Source: an uncultured Myxococcales bacterium
GTDB taxonomy: Bacteria > Myxococcota_A > Polyangia > Polyangiales > Houyiibacteriaceae
DNA length: 50,141 nucleotides
Assembly: GCA_937893795.1 (NCBI GenBank)
Contig: CALCTH010000096.1
Coordinates: forward strand, 1 to 50,141
Direction of reading: 5' to 3'
Each line of letters starts with the position of its first letter. Within the stretch, counting starts at the first letter, position 1. The position numbers and the translations under genes are program-made. The notes under the pieces were generated by a model. That model saw nothing but the letters and a program-made list of their open reading frames with translations. It made no database searches and was not told the origin of the DNA. Shown one piece after another: positions 1 through 8,101 of the stretch.

Positions 1-100
1 CCCCGCGCCCCTCGCGCCCACCCCCCCGGCCACCCCCCCCCCCGCCGCCACCCCCCCCCCCCCCCTCACCCCCACCCCCCCCTCCCCCCTACCCGATTGG
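1..100. other. C-rich low-complexity contig end
   Basis: The first ~100 bases are almost only C with scattered A, T and G, including C runs of 8-15. This is unlike anything else in the window. No reading frame here resembles a protein. It abruptly becomes ordinary coding-like sequence near base 100. It is most simply a contig-edge artefact (poly-C/poly-G reads) and not a biological repeat. Confidence 0.7.
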
Positions 101-1209
101 CGCGCCGGCCCTCTCTACCCCCCTCTCGCGGCGCCCCCCGGCGGGGCCGCCTCGCCACCGGCATCCTGCCTGCCCTCGCGAGGCCCGGCACGCCGCCCCA
201 GCCCGCCGAGAGCGAGATCGGAATGCGCCGGAGCGTCGCCCGCCCGGTGACCCGTTCCCCAGCATCGCGCTCTTCGATGGCGACGTAGCTCGTGGCTCGG
301 CTCACCAGGCCGTAGCGCTCGCCGAGGCCCACGAGCGTCTCGTCCACGCGGGCTTCGCGGCTCCGCCCGCGACGCTGCTGCGAGCCGCGGACCCGGGGAG
401 CTTCGTCTGACGAAGACGACGTCCATGGCCTCCGGGGGCGGGGCCGTGGGCGCGAAGGTGACGAGGGCGACGCGGGTGCCGTCGTCCTCGCGCGCCACGA
501 GCGCCTGCGGCGACGTATCGGCCGCCACGAGCAGCACGAAGTCCCGGTCGAGGGCGGTCTCGTCCTGGCCGAGGCGTACGTCCGCGCCGCCCTCGCGGAG
601 GGAGGTCTCGATGGGATGCGTCGGGGACGCCACGCGACGCAGCCCCCCTGCGTCGACGGCGACGGATAGCGCGAGGCCATAGGGGACGCGGGCCCAGTGC
701 GGCGGGTTGAGCTTCTCCTCGTCCGGCTGGCCGATCTCCGGACCGCGCACCGGCACGTAGCGCGGCGCCACCGTCGTCGGGAGCGTGAAGCGAAGCGCGT
801 CGTCCTCGCGTTCGACGAGCGCCACGTAGCGGAGCGTCAGCTCCATCTCCGCACCGGGAGGCAGGTTGCCGACGCTGGCCGTGAAGACGTCCGGGCGCTC
901 CTGGTCGAGGAGGTAGGCGCCGTGACCCTCCACCATGGCGTCGCCGTAGGCCTCGAAGGCGGCCTCGCGCTCCATCACGCGACCGATCACGAGCGTGCCG
1001 TCGATGCGGGCCTCGAAGCCGCACACGGCGGCGCCCTCGTCGAGGGGGAAGAGATAGACGGCTTCGACGGGCGTGGCCTCGTCGTTCCGGTAGCGCTGCG
1101 TGACGGTGACCTCCGCGGTCGGCCCACGCAGCGTCGCGTCGCTGCGGACGCCCTTCAGGGCCACCGCCTGGTCTCCGGCGTGCAGACCGGCTCTCGGATC
1201 CTCGTTCAT
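66..1209 (-). pseudogene. VIT-domain (VIT-VWA type) protein, broken: VWA core missing
   Basis: From ATG 1209 the frame encodes about 267 residues of a VIT (vault inter-alpha-trypsin) domain, ending at DVVFV near base 409, exactly where the VWA domain should begin with a DxSxS metal site. That frame then turns to nonsense. A different frame resumes at about 350 and encodes the usual C-terminal part of VIT-VWA proteins (VDETLVGLGERYGLVSR, then SYVAIEER) down to about 195. The VWA domain is therefore absent and the two ends are joined out of frame at a small perfect inverted repeat (401-415). The ATG overlaps the TGA of the MerR-like gene (ATGA), so the two are translationally coupled. Because the joint lies close to a poor-quality contig end, misassembly is as likely as a real deletion. 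VIT-VWA proteins are usually secreted or surface proteins of unknown role. Confidence 0.7.
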
Positions 1210-1604
1210 GTGGGCTCCCCTTCCTGGGTGTCGTCGTGGGCTCGGAGCACGCGGCGAAGCGCCTCCAGCGTGGTGGGCGCGAGGCGCCGGCCACGGACGT
1301 GCAGCTCGACGTCGGGCCCCAGCGCGCTTCGGAACCAGGCGGCGCCGCCCTCCGCGCTGCGCGCCGGCGGTGCTCCTGCGGGCGCCGATTCCGCGGGCGC
1401 TGGGTGGGAAGAGGGGCGGAGATCGGTGGCACGTTCCTGGAGCGGGGCGCCGGCCACGATGGCCGCCAGCGGGACGCCCTGCTCCTGCTGGGCTCGGACC
1501 TCGCGCAGCCGCGTGAGGTGCGCCTCGGTGTAGTGGCTTCCGCGCCCGACCCCCGTCGGCCGAGGAATCAGACCGCGCTGCACGTAGTAGCGGTCGCCGA
1601 CCAC
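1206..1604 (-). CDS. MerR-like regulator, N-terminally short
   Basis: The frame contains the second half of a MerR DNA-binding domain (RYYVQRGLIPRPTGVGRG followed by YTEAHLTRLREV), then a low-complexity Pro/Ala linker and a C-terminal piece ending DDTQEGEPT. The first helix-turn-helix segment normally upstream of YYVQRGL is not recognisable in any frame; the nearest plausible start is GTG at 1604, giving 132 aa. Either the start is non-canonical or the N-terminus has been lost. Its TGA overlaps the ATG of the VIT-domain gene by 4 bp, so it presumably forms a bicistron with it. DNA-binding ability is uncertain. Confidence 0.5.
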   Translation of the reverse strand: MVGDRYYVQRGLIPRPTGVGRGSHYTEAHLTRLREVRAQQEQGVPLAAIVAGAPLQERATDLRPSSHPAPAESAPAGAPPARSAEGGAAWFRSALGPDVELHVRGRRLAPTTLEALRRVLRAHDDTQEGEPT

Positions 1605-1671
1605 GCCTCGAAATGGCAGCCTCCGGCGGTCGACGGAGCGGCCCTTCGCTCCCGCAGAAACGGAAGACCTG

Positions 1672-3312
1672 ATGGAGAGCCTGGCCGACGACATCGTGAA
1701 CGCCCCGCGGACGCCGCTCCTGCCCCGGCACGTCGAGGCCCTGCGCGCGGCGGGGCGCGAAGAGCGCTTCGCTGCCGGCGACGCGATCATGGAGGCGGGG
1801 AAGCCTCAGAACGACTTCTTCTACGTCGTGGAAGGCGAGGCGGCGGCCTACACCGTCGACGGCCAGCGCTACACCGAGCATACGCTCGGACCGACGCAGT
1901 TCGTCGGCGAGATCGCGTTTCTCAACGACAGCGCCTCGCTGCTGCACGTGCGCGCCGTGGCCGACACGACGGTGATCGCCGTCGACCGCGCGGTGATGCT
2001 CGACCTGCTCGCGCGCGACCCGGAGATGTCGGACATCGTGGTGCGCGTCTTCGCGGGAAGGCGACGCGCGCTCCTCGAGCGCTCCGCCTCCATCCTCACG
2101 CTCCTCGGCGCCGACGAGGACAAGGCCGTGGGGCGCATCGCGGCCTTCGCGAGCCGGAATCGGTTCCCCTTTCGGAGCTACGCCTTGGACGACCCGAAGG
2201 CACGGGAGGTCGCCGCGGCCTGCGCGATGGCGGCCGTTCATCCGGCGGTCGTGGTCGGCGCCTCGACGCGGCTCGACGATCCGACGCCCCGCTCGGTGGC
2301 CTGCGCCCTCGGCATCGACCTCGACCTCTCGGAGGACGCCCTCTACGACGTCGTCATCGTCGGCGGCGGCCCGGCGGGCATCGCCGCGGGCGTGTACGCC
2401 GGCGCCGAGGGTCTCCAGGCCCTCGTCCTCGAGGACATGACCGTGGGCGGCCAGGCCGGGACCTCGTCGCGCATCGAGAACTACATGGGCTTTCCCACGG
2501 GCATCAGCGGCGCCGACCTCTGCTGGCGCGGCGAGGTGCAGGCCATTCGCCTCGGGACGCGCTTCGCCATGCCGCGCCGCGCCGCGTCGCTCGCGGTGGG
2601 GGACGAGGGCGTCTTCACGCTCGGCCTCGAAGACTCGCAGCAGGTGCGGACGCGATCCGTCGTCATCGCGACGGGCGTGCAGTACCGGCGCCTTCCCCTT
2701 GTGGGGCTCGAGGAGCTCGAGGGGGCCGGCGTCTATTACGCCGCGACGGAGCTCGAGGCGCGGCGGGTGCGGGGCCGGGACGCGCTCATCATCGGCGGCG
2801 GCAACAGCGCCGGGCAGGCGGCCATGTTCCTCAGCCGCCACGCCTCCCATGTGCACCTCCTGGTGCGGGGCCAGTCGCTGGCGGCGTCCATGTCCTCGTA
2901 TCTCTCGGAGCGCCTCCGCCAGGACCCGGCCATCACGATTCACTACGGCCACGAAGCGACCGTGCTCCACGGCGAGGGCTCCGAGGGCGCCGAGCGGCTG
3001 GCGGCCGTGGACGTGCGGTCCAAGGCGACGGGGGAGACCACGCGCATGCCGGCCGGTGGGCTCTTCATCATGGTCGGGGCCGCGCCGAATACCGGCTGGC
3101 TCGCGGACGCCGTGGCCCTCGACGCGCGCGGCTACGTGAAGACCGGCCGCGAGGTCGGCGGTCGCTCGACCTACGAGACCTCGCTGGCCGGCGTCTTCGC
3201 CGTCGGCGACGTCCGAAGCGGCTCCACCAAGCGGGTGGCCTCGGGCGTCGGCGAGGGCTCGGTGGTGATCAGCGGCGTCTGGAACCACGTCCGCGGCGGC
3301 GAGACCGCGTAG
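1672..3312 (+). CDS. Cyclic-nucleotide-domain / thioredoxin-reductase-like flavoprotein
   Basis: 546 aa in three parts. Residues ~15-130 form a cyclic-nucleotide-binding (CRP-type) fold with the FVGEIAFLND segment typical of the phosphate-binding cassette. Residues ~135-215 look like a degenerate thioredoxin-like spacer. Residues ~225-545 are a class II pyridine-nucleotide flavin reductase with FAD motif GGGPAG (231-236), NADPH motif IIGGGNSAG (~373-381) and the C-terminal FAVGD. The redox-active CxxC of true thioredoxin reductase is absent: the equivalent place reads VYYAAT (354-359). It may be a ligand-gated NAD(P)H oxidase or ferredoxin reductase. It is convergent with the Rieske gene (3 bp apart) and divergent from the MerR-like gene. 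Fusions with this layout are known in actinobacteria and myxobacteria; substrate unknown. Confidence 0.85.
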   Translation: MESLADDIVNAPRTPLLPRHVEALRAAGREERFAAGDAIMEAGKPQNDFFYVVEGEAAAYTVDGQRYTEHTLGPTQFVGEIAFLNDSASLLHVRAVADTTVIAVDRAVMLDLLARDPEMSDIVVRVFAGRRRALLERSASILTLLGADEDKAVGRIAAFASRNRFPFRSYALDDPKAREVAAACAMAAVHPAVVVGASTRLDDPTPRSVACALGIDLDLSEDALYDVVIVGGGPAGIAAGVYAGAEGLQALVLEDMTVGGQAGTSSRIENYMGFPTGISGADLCWRGEVQAIRLGTRFAMPRRAASLAVGDEGVFTLGLEDSQQVRTRSVVIATGVQYRRLPLVGLEELEGAGVYYAATELEARRVRGRDALIIGGGNSAGQAAMFLSRHASHVHLLVRGQSLAASMSSYLSERLRQDPAITIHYGHEATVLHGEGSEGAERLAAVDVRSKATGETTRMPAGGLFIMVGAAPNTGWLADAVALDARGYVKTGREVGGRSTYETSLAGVFAVGDVRSGSTKRVASGVGEGSVVISGVWNHVRGGETA

Positions 3313-3315
3313 CCC

Positions 3316-4458
3316 TCACCTCGCCGCGGCCAGCTCTTCGTCGAGGGAGGCGTGGAAGTCGCGGAGCGCGTCCTCGAAGCTCGCGAAGCGGAGCGATGTG
3401 TTGGCGCCGGTGGCGAAGCCGCGCTGGATCTGCTCGGCGATCACGAAGTCCTCGTCGAGGGTCTTCACCGTGAAGTCGTGGTTGGCCTGCAAGAAGGCCC
3501 GCGCCTTGCCGCCGTAGTCCTCGCCTGCCGGGCCTCGGCCCACCGTCGCGACGCTGATGCGCGTCTCGCCCGGGCTCACCGGGTCCATGGTGAGCAGCGC
3601 GTAGTGGCCGTCCTGGACGAGCACCGAGACGTTGGGGTGCATCATGTAGAGCACGTTCGCGTGCTCCGTGATCTTCCATTCGGCTTCGGGGCGCTCCGCG
3701 AGGGAGGACAGCGTCCGCCGCGGGAGTAGCAGCCGGAAGCTCGCACCGACGCGCGCGTGCTGTGAGGTCGTGTCGCCGAAGAGGGGCCCCACCGTGGCCC
3801 GGTGCGCGATCTTGAAATGGTAGGACTCGAGGCCGCCCTCGACGAGGAGCTTCCAGTTGGCCTTCCAGAGCCGCGTGGTGCGCGCGAAGAGGCGCGGGCT
3901 CTTCGGGCCGAGGCCGTCGATCTCCGCGAGGAGCGAGACGAGCTCGGCGTCGAGCGTCGGGCGCTGGGTCGGGTCCGGGCACACCCAGACGAAGCCGCCG
4001 GCCTCTTCGCAGGCGAGCTCCACGAGGCCCGCGTCGGCCTGTTTCAGTGAGGGAAAGCCCTCGCGGTGGCGGACGGAGGCCAACGCCCCGTCTCGGCCGT
4101 AGGTCCAGGCGTGATAGGGGCAGACGAAGCGCTTGCAGTGGCCCTTCTCCCGGAGCTCGACGGTGGCGCCGCGGTGCCGGCAGACGTTGAGGAAGGCGCG
4201 TGCCCGTCCCTCGTCGTCCCGCACCACGATGGCCGGCGCCCCCACCACGTCGCGGGTGAGGAAGTCGCCGGGCGCCGGCAGCTCGGAAGCGTGGGCCACG
4301 ACGTTCAAGGACCGCCGGTGCCGGGCGTCGAGCTCGCGCTCGAAGCGCTCGGCGTCGGTGTAGAGCGCGACGTCAACGGTGCTGTCCGGGCCTTCGGCGC
4401 GCGGGGTCGTTCGCTCCAGCGAGCGCTTGATGAGCGCGATCTCGAGGTCTCTATCCAT
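3316..4458 (-). CDS. Rieske ring-hydroxylating oxygenase, alpha subunit
   Basis: 380 aa. A Rieske [2Fe-2S] centre is clear: C93-x-H95 and C113-x2-H116 (CRHRG, then CPYHAW). The catalytic domain carries the mononuclear iron motif ESYHFKIAH (H214, H219), with an Asp ligand expected in the C-terminal DEDFVIAEQI segment. The family uses electrons from a reductase to oxygenate aromatic rings or quaternary amines (the choline/carnitine oxygenase-like branch is also possible). No reductase or ferredoxin gene is adjacent, so it would borrow one. Its start overlaps the end of the upstream TetR gene by 8 bp; the pair is an operon and the TetR is its likely repressor. Substrate not predictable. Confidence 0.9.
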   Translation of the reverse strand: MDRDLEIALIKRSLERTTPRAEGPDSTVDVALYTDAERFERELDARHRRSLNVVAHASELPAPGDFLTRDVVGAPAIVVRDDEGRARAFLNVCRHRGATVELREKGHCKRFVCPYHAWTYGRDGALASVRHREGFPSLKQADAGLVELACEEAGGFVWVCPDPTQRPTLDAELVSLLAEIDGLGPKSPRLFARTTRLWKANWKLLVEGGLESYHFKIAHRATVGPLFGDTTSQHARVGASFRLLLPRRTLSSLAERPEAEWKITEHANVLYMMHPNVSVLVQDGHYALLTMDPVSPGETRISVATVGRGPAGEDYGGKARAFLQANHDFTVKTLDEDFVIAEQIQRGFATGANTSLRFASFEDALRDFHASLDEELAAAR

Positions 4459-5050
4459 CGTCCTTCTCCGGGAGCTCGAGCACCCGCGCCATGAAGCGCT
4501 GGAGCTCGGCCGTCAGCCTTCGGCGTTTCGGCTTGGCGGCGCTCAGCGCCGTCGCGAGCAGCTGGTAGACGCCGCCCATCAGGAGCGCCCCGGCCATGAG
4601 CGGGTTGATGTGGGCGGGCACCACGCCGAGCTCCTTGCCGAGCGCGACGTTCTTCGCGGCGCCACGGGTCTGCTTGTCGAGGCGGCGCGCGCGGGCCTGG
4701 GTCACGGCGGCGTCTCCGGCGACGCCGCGGACCACGAGGGCGCAGAGCGGATCGTCGAAGTAGAAGTCGACGGTGCGAGCGATGCGCACCTTCTCCCGGC
4801 TCCACCAGTCGGGGCCTTCGCCCTCGAAGGTCGGCTGATAGGTGGCAGCCTCCATCTCGTCGAAGACTTCTTCGACGACGGCCACGACGAGGGCGGTCTT
4901 GTTCGTGAAGTGCCGGTAGGGCGCGCCGGGAGACACGCCCGCGCGTGCAGCGACGTCGGCGAAGACCAGCTCCCCGCCGGTTTCGGCGAGCAGCGTGCGC
5001 GCCGCGTGCACGAGCCTCTCACGCGTTCGCTGTCCCTTCGGCGTGGTCAT
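4451..5050 (-). CDS. TetR-family transcriptional regulator
   Basis: 199 aa. Residues ~5-55 are a TetR helix-turn-helix (FADVAARAGVSPGAPYRHF, then NKTALV). The rest is the helical ligand-binding region, close to the TetR_C_33/WHG type by its WW/R pattern (DWWSREK). The start ATG at 5050 touches an 18-bp perfect palindrome, the probable autoregulatory operator. It overlaps the Rieske oxygenase by 8 bp, which suggests it represses that gene and itself until a substrate-like ligand binds. The divergent AraC gene, 63 bp beyond the palindrome, could also be controlled. Confidence 0.9.
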   Translation of the reverse strand: MTTPKGQRTRERLVHAARTLLAETGGELVFADVAARAGVSPGAPYRHFTNKTALVVAVVEEVFDEMEAATYQPTFEGEGPDWWSREKVRIARTVDFYFDDPLCALVVRGVAGDAAVTQARARRLDKQTRGAAKNVALGKELGVVPAHINPLMAGALLMGGVYQLLATALSAAKPKRRRLTAELQRFMARVLELPEKDDG

Positions 5051-5067
5051 AAAGTGAATTCACTTTA
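5050..5067. promoter_or_regulatory. 18-bp perfect palindrome, TetR operator
   Basis: TAAAGTGAATTCACTTTA is perfectly palindromic and begins at the first base of the tetR ATG. In a very GC-rich genome an AT-rich perfect 18-mer here is striking. Size and position fit a TetR dimer site that blocks its own transcription. It lies between the tetR-Rieske operon and the divergent AraC gene. Confidence 0.8.
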
Positions 5068-5129
5068 CTCTGTTGCCCGGCCGGCGCAAGCCTCCCCAAG
5101 GCCACGCTGCCGTGGTTCACTCGTGGGGC

Positions 5130-6002
5130 ATGAACCCGGAGTACGAGCGTCGGGTGAACCGAGCGATGGACCACGTGCGGGCGCACCTCACCGAGGAGCT
5201 CTCGCTAGGGGAGGTCGCGAAGGTGGCGAGCTTCTCGCCGCACCACTTTCACCGGGTCTTCCGCGCGGTGACGGGGCAGACGCTCAACGTGTTCACGCAG
5301 CGGGCGCGCCTCGAGCGCGCGGCCTACCTGATGAAGTCGTCGCCGGAGCGCTCGCTCGCCTCCATCGCGCTCGACGCGGGCTTTAGCGCGCACTCGGACT
5401 TCACCCGCGTCTTCAAGCAGCACTATGGCGTGGCCCCGTCGCGCTGGGATCGGCGCAGCCGCCTCGACGCCCGGGAAATCGTCGACGCCTACGCCGAGGC
5501 TCTGGCCGCCGCGAAGGCCGAGGGGCCGCCCGTGGAGCCGCGCGTCGTGGAGCATCCGCCGCTTCGCCTGGCCTACGTACGCGTGCGGACCCCTTTCATC
5601 GGACCGGCGCTTCACGCCGCGTATGCGCGGCTCTGCGCGTGGCTCGAGGCCCGGGGCGTCGCGTGGCGCGAGGCGCCCCTCGTGGGGCTCAGCTGGGATT
5701 GCTACGAGACGACGCCGCTCGACCAGGTCTGCTGCGACCTCGGCTTTGGTGTGCCCGCATACATCGCCGCCGAGGGCGAGGTCGGCGTTCACGAGCTTCC
5801 GGCGGTGACCAGCGTCGATGCGCGGGCGCTCGGCCCGCTCGTGCGCATCGCCGTGGTGTGGGAGCACCTCTACGACGTGTGGCTGCCCCTCGGCTCGCGG
5901 GCGCCGGCAGACCTGCCGGCCATGAAGCGCTTCCGGCGGCGGCCGGACGAGATCGGCTGGGAGACCTACGACCTCGACTGCTCGATCGCGCTCGCCGACT
6001 GA
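5130..6002 (+). CDS. AraC-family regulator with GyrI-like ligand domain
   Basis: 290 aa. Residues ~5-105 hold the double helix-turn-helix of AraC regulators at the N-terminus (LGEVAKVASFSPHHFHRVF and IALDAGFSAHSDFTRVFK). Residues ~145-288 form a GyrI-like/SOUL-type effector-binding fold (VEHPPLRLAYVRV at its start). This order matches the Rob/SoxS-related 'AraC-GyrI' class that senses small hydrophobic ligands, often drugs. The ATG at 5130 is preferred over a start at 5073 because the homologous region begins at MNPEYERR. It is divergent from tetR with the 18-bp palindrome between them. Target genes unknown. Confidence 0.88.
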   Translation: MNPEYERRVNRAMDHVRAHLTEELSLGEVAKVASFSPHHFHRVFRAVTGQTLNVFTQRARLERAAYLMKSSPERSLASIALDAGFSAHSDFTRVFKQHYGVAPSRWDRRSRLDAREIVDAYAEALAAAKAEGPPVEPRVVEHPPLRLAYVRVRTPFIGPALHAAYARLCAWLEARGVAWREAPLVGLSWDCYETTPLDQVCCDLGFGVPAYIAAEGEVGVHELPAVTSVDARALGPLVRIAVVWEHLYDVWLPLGSRAPADLPAMKRFRRRPDEIGWETYDLDCSIALAD

Positions 6003-6043
6003 GTTTCGCAAGATCCGTCAAGCAAGGCGCGGCCGCCCCTGCG

Positions 6044-6049
6044 TAGGGT
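6044..6049 (+). promoter_or_regulatory. TAGGGT, -10-like hexamer
   Basis: TAGGGT lies 7 nt before ATG 6057. This spacing would put transcription start at or next to the start codon (leaderless mRNA). No clear -35 box is visible. Confidence 0.5.
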
Positions 6050-6056
6050 GGCCTCC

Positions 6057-6497
6057 ATGACCCGAGTGAGCGTGACCCAGGACATCGCGGCGTCGCCGGA
6101 GCGCGTCTTCGCGCGCATCGCGGACGTGGAGAAGCTGCCGGAGCGCGACGCCGACGTGCTCGCCGTCGAGGTGCTCAGCGAGGTACGCGAAGGCGTGGGC
6201 CTCCGCTTCCGCGAGCGACGCCGGAACGGCAAGGGCGAGCTCGTGAGCGAGCTCGAGGTGACGGAGTACGCCCCGCCCGAGCGCATCCGCTTCGTGACCG
6301 AGAACCATGGGACGGTCTGGGACACGGTCTTCGCCGTCCATCGGCGTGGCGGTGGAAGTCAGCTCGTCGTGACGATGAACGCGCGCCCCTCGCGGCTTCT
6401 CCCGAAGATCCTCAACCCGCTGATGAAGCCGCTCTTCGCGAGCGGCATCCGCAAGCACGTGAAGGCGCTCGCGGCCGACTGCGAGCGCGGCGCCTGA
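6057..6497 (+). CDS. SRPBCC-family protein
   Basis: 146 aa. A polyketide-cyclase/START-like (SRPBCC) fold is indicated by the N-terminal pattern RVSVTQDIAASPERVFARIADVEKLPE, the middle strand pattern FRERRRNGKGELVSELEVTEY, and the amphipathic C-terminal helix (NPLMKPLFASGIRKHVKALAAD). Such proteins bind hydrophobic ligands in a helix-grip cavity; some are cyclases, many are of unknown function. ATG 6057 is chosen over GTG 6048 because the latter would overlap the -10-like TAGGGT. No partner gene defines its ligand. Confidence 0.8.
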   Translation: MTRVSVTQDIAASPERVFARIADVEKLPERDADVLAVEVLSEVREGVGLRFRERRRNGKGELVSELEVTEYAPPERIRFVTENHGTVWDTVFAVHRRGGGSQLVVTMNARPSRLLPKILNPLMKPLFASGIRKHVKALAADCERGA

Positions 6498-6506
6498 GCG
6501 CCGTAC

Positions 6507-6512
6507 TAGGGT
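6507..6512 (+). promoter_or_regulatory. TAGGGT, -10-like hexamer
   Basis: Identical hexamer to that of the previous gene, 9 nt before ATG 6522, in the 24-nt gap between two genes. Suggests the thioesterase gene has its own leaderless promoter. Confidence 0.45.
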
Positions 6513-6521
6513 CCTGGCGCG

Positions 6522-7304
6522 ATGAGCCAGGGCTTCTACCGCCGCGACGGCGACACCTTCGTTCCGACCTCGCACACCATCGGGCCCTGGGATCCGGGGC
6601 TTCAGCACGGCGGCCCACCCGCGGCGCTGCTGGCCGGCGCGGCCGAGCGCTACGGGGACGACGCCGCAGACTTCGTCGTGGCGCGCGTGACCGTCGAGCT
6701 GCTCCGGCCGCTCGGCCTCGTGCCGCTCGCGCTCTCGGTGGAGCCGCTTCGCCTCGGACGGCAGGCGCAGTGGCTCACGGCCGAGCTCCGCGCGGAGGGT
6801 AGGCTCTGCGCGCGGGCGACGATGGTGCGCATCGCGCGCGTCGACCTCTCGCTGCCCGACGCGCGCACGCGCCCCGAGTCGGCGCCGCCGGGGCCCGAGG
6901 GCTTGCCCGACTTCGTCTTCCCCTTCTTCCAGACCGACGAGGGCTACCACCGCGCCGTCGACATCCGCATCGCGGAGGGCGCGTGGTCGAAGGGGCCGCT
7001 CACCGCGTGGATGCGTCCGCGCGTCGGGCTCGTCGAGGGGGAGCCTTCGTCGCCGCTCGAGCGCGCCATGATCGTCGTCGACGCCACCAACGGGCTGGCG
7101 CCGGCGCTCTCCACCGAAGCCTTCGCCTTCATCAACCCGGACCTGACGGTGCATCTTCACCGGCCCCTCGCGGGCGAGTGGCTCTGCATCGCCGGGCGCT
7201 CGATCCCGGAGCCCCTGGGCACGGGTCTCGTCCAGGGCGCGCTCTTCGACACGGGTGGCGAGGTGGGACGATGTCTCCAGTCGCTCGTCGTGCGGGCGCG
7301 CTGA
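6522..7304 (+). CDS. Thioesterase-family (double hotdog) protein
   Basis: 260 aa. It matches the acyl-CoA thioesterase TesB-like/TetR-associated 'thioesterase family' layout: an N-terminal hotdog with GPWDPGLQHGGPPAALLA (active-site helix start), then a C-terminal hotdog with AFINPDLTVHLHRPLAGEWLC. Expected to hydrolyse acyl-CoA thioesters in the cytoplasm; chain length unknown. It ends 6 bp before the convergent SDR gene. Confidence 0.8.
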   Translation: MSQGFYRRDGDTFVPTSHTIGPWDPGLQHGGPPAALLAGAAERYGDDAADFVVARVTVELLRPLGLVPLALSVEPLRLGRQAQWLTAELRAEGRLCARATMVRIARVDLSLPDARTRPESAPPGPEGLPDFVFPFFQTDEGYHRAVDIRIAEGAWSKGPLTAWMRPRVGLVEGEPSSPLERAMIVVDATNGLAPALSTEAFAFINPDLTVHLHRPLAGEWLCIAGRSIPEPLGTGLVQGALFDTGGEVGRCLQSLVVRAR

Positions 7305-7310
7305 GCGGGT

Positions 7311-8093
7311 TCAGGGCGCGGCGAGCTCGCGCATGGCGTCGCGGACGGCGCGGACGTGCGCCGGGTCCGACGCCGCCGGGTCCGCGGGCGCGAAGCGGCC
7401 CGTGTCGTTGTCGAAGTAGCGGCCTCCGGCCTCCGCGAAGCGCGGCCCGAGCGCGGCCTCGACGATGACGTCGGCGCCGATGTTCAGATCCTTCCCAGGG
7501 ATGCCGAAGCCCTCCTTCACCATCTTCGACGCGAGGAGTGAGCCGGGATTGAGCGCCACGACGACGGGCCCTTCCGCGAGCTCCTTGGCGAGCTCGGCCG
7601 ACCACAGGGTGATCGCGAGCTTGCTCTGCGCATAGGCCTCCATGTCGCCGAGGCGCCGCTCGCCGCGGAGCGCCCCGAGGTCCACGCGCTCCTGCGCCGC
7701 GGACGAGAGGTTCACGATGCGGCCGTCCCTCGGCACCAGCGGCAGCAGCTCCCGCGTGAGCACGTAGGGCGCGAGCAGGTTCACGACGAAGCGCACGTCC
7801 AGCCCGTCGTCCGTGACGGTCGCCCGGGTCTTGAGCACGCCTGCGTTGTTGATAACGACGTGGACGCGCGCGTGCTTCGCGCGGATCGCCTCGGCCATGG
7901 CGCGCACGTCGCCGAGCCGCGAGAAGTCGGCGACGTAGGTCTCGGCGGCTCCCTCGAGGCTCTCCGCGACGGTCGCGAGCTTCTCGGCGCTTCGCCCATG
8001 GAGCAGCACACGGTGCCCGGCGGCGGCGAGTTTCTGGGCGGCGAGGCGGCCAATGCCGTCCGTGGCGCCGGTGACGAGCAGGGTCTTGGACAT
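7311..8093 (-). CDS. Short-chain dehydrogenase/reductase
   Basis: 260 aa Rossmann enzyme. It has the cofactor motif TGATDGIG (8-15), NNAG at about 89, the catalytic Ser in NLSSAAQ, and the active-site YAQSK. The sequence resembles the retinol-dehydrogenase-like or WW-domain oxidoreductase-like SDR branch, NADP(H) dependent. It starts 8 bp after the LLM oxidoreductase stop codon, so the two form an operon. Start ATG 8093 is fixed by the N-terminal MSKTLLVTGAT. Confidence 0.9.
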   Translation of the reverse strand: MSKTLLVTGATDGIGRLAAQKLAAAGHRVLLHGRSAEKLATVAESLEGAAETYVADFSRLGDVRAMAEAIRAKHARVHVVINNAGVLKTRATVTDDGLDVRFVVNLLAPYVLTRELLPLVPRDGRIVNLSSAAQERVDLGALRGERRLGDMEAYAQSKLAITLWSAELAKELAEGPVVVALNPGSLLASKMVKEGFGIPGKDLNIGADVIVEAALGPRFAEAGGRYFDNDTGRFAPADPAASDPAHVRAVRDAMRELAAP

Positions 8094-8101
8094 GGGTCTC
8101 C

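Noticed and set aside
115-3288. Very long minus-strand open frame (1057 codons) across several genes
   Set aside because: Only its last third (the VIT domain, from 1209) is protein-like; the rest is the antisense shadow of the flavoprotein gene, with Arg/Gly/Ala/His-rich composition.
4451-4458. Overlap of tetR and Rieske genes as a possible frameshift
   Set aside because: Both frames are complete with proper ends; an 8-bp overlap is ordinary translational coupling.
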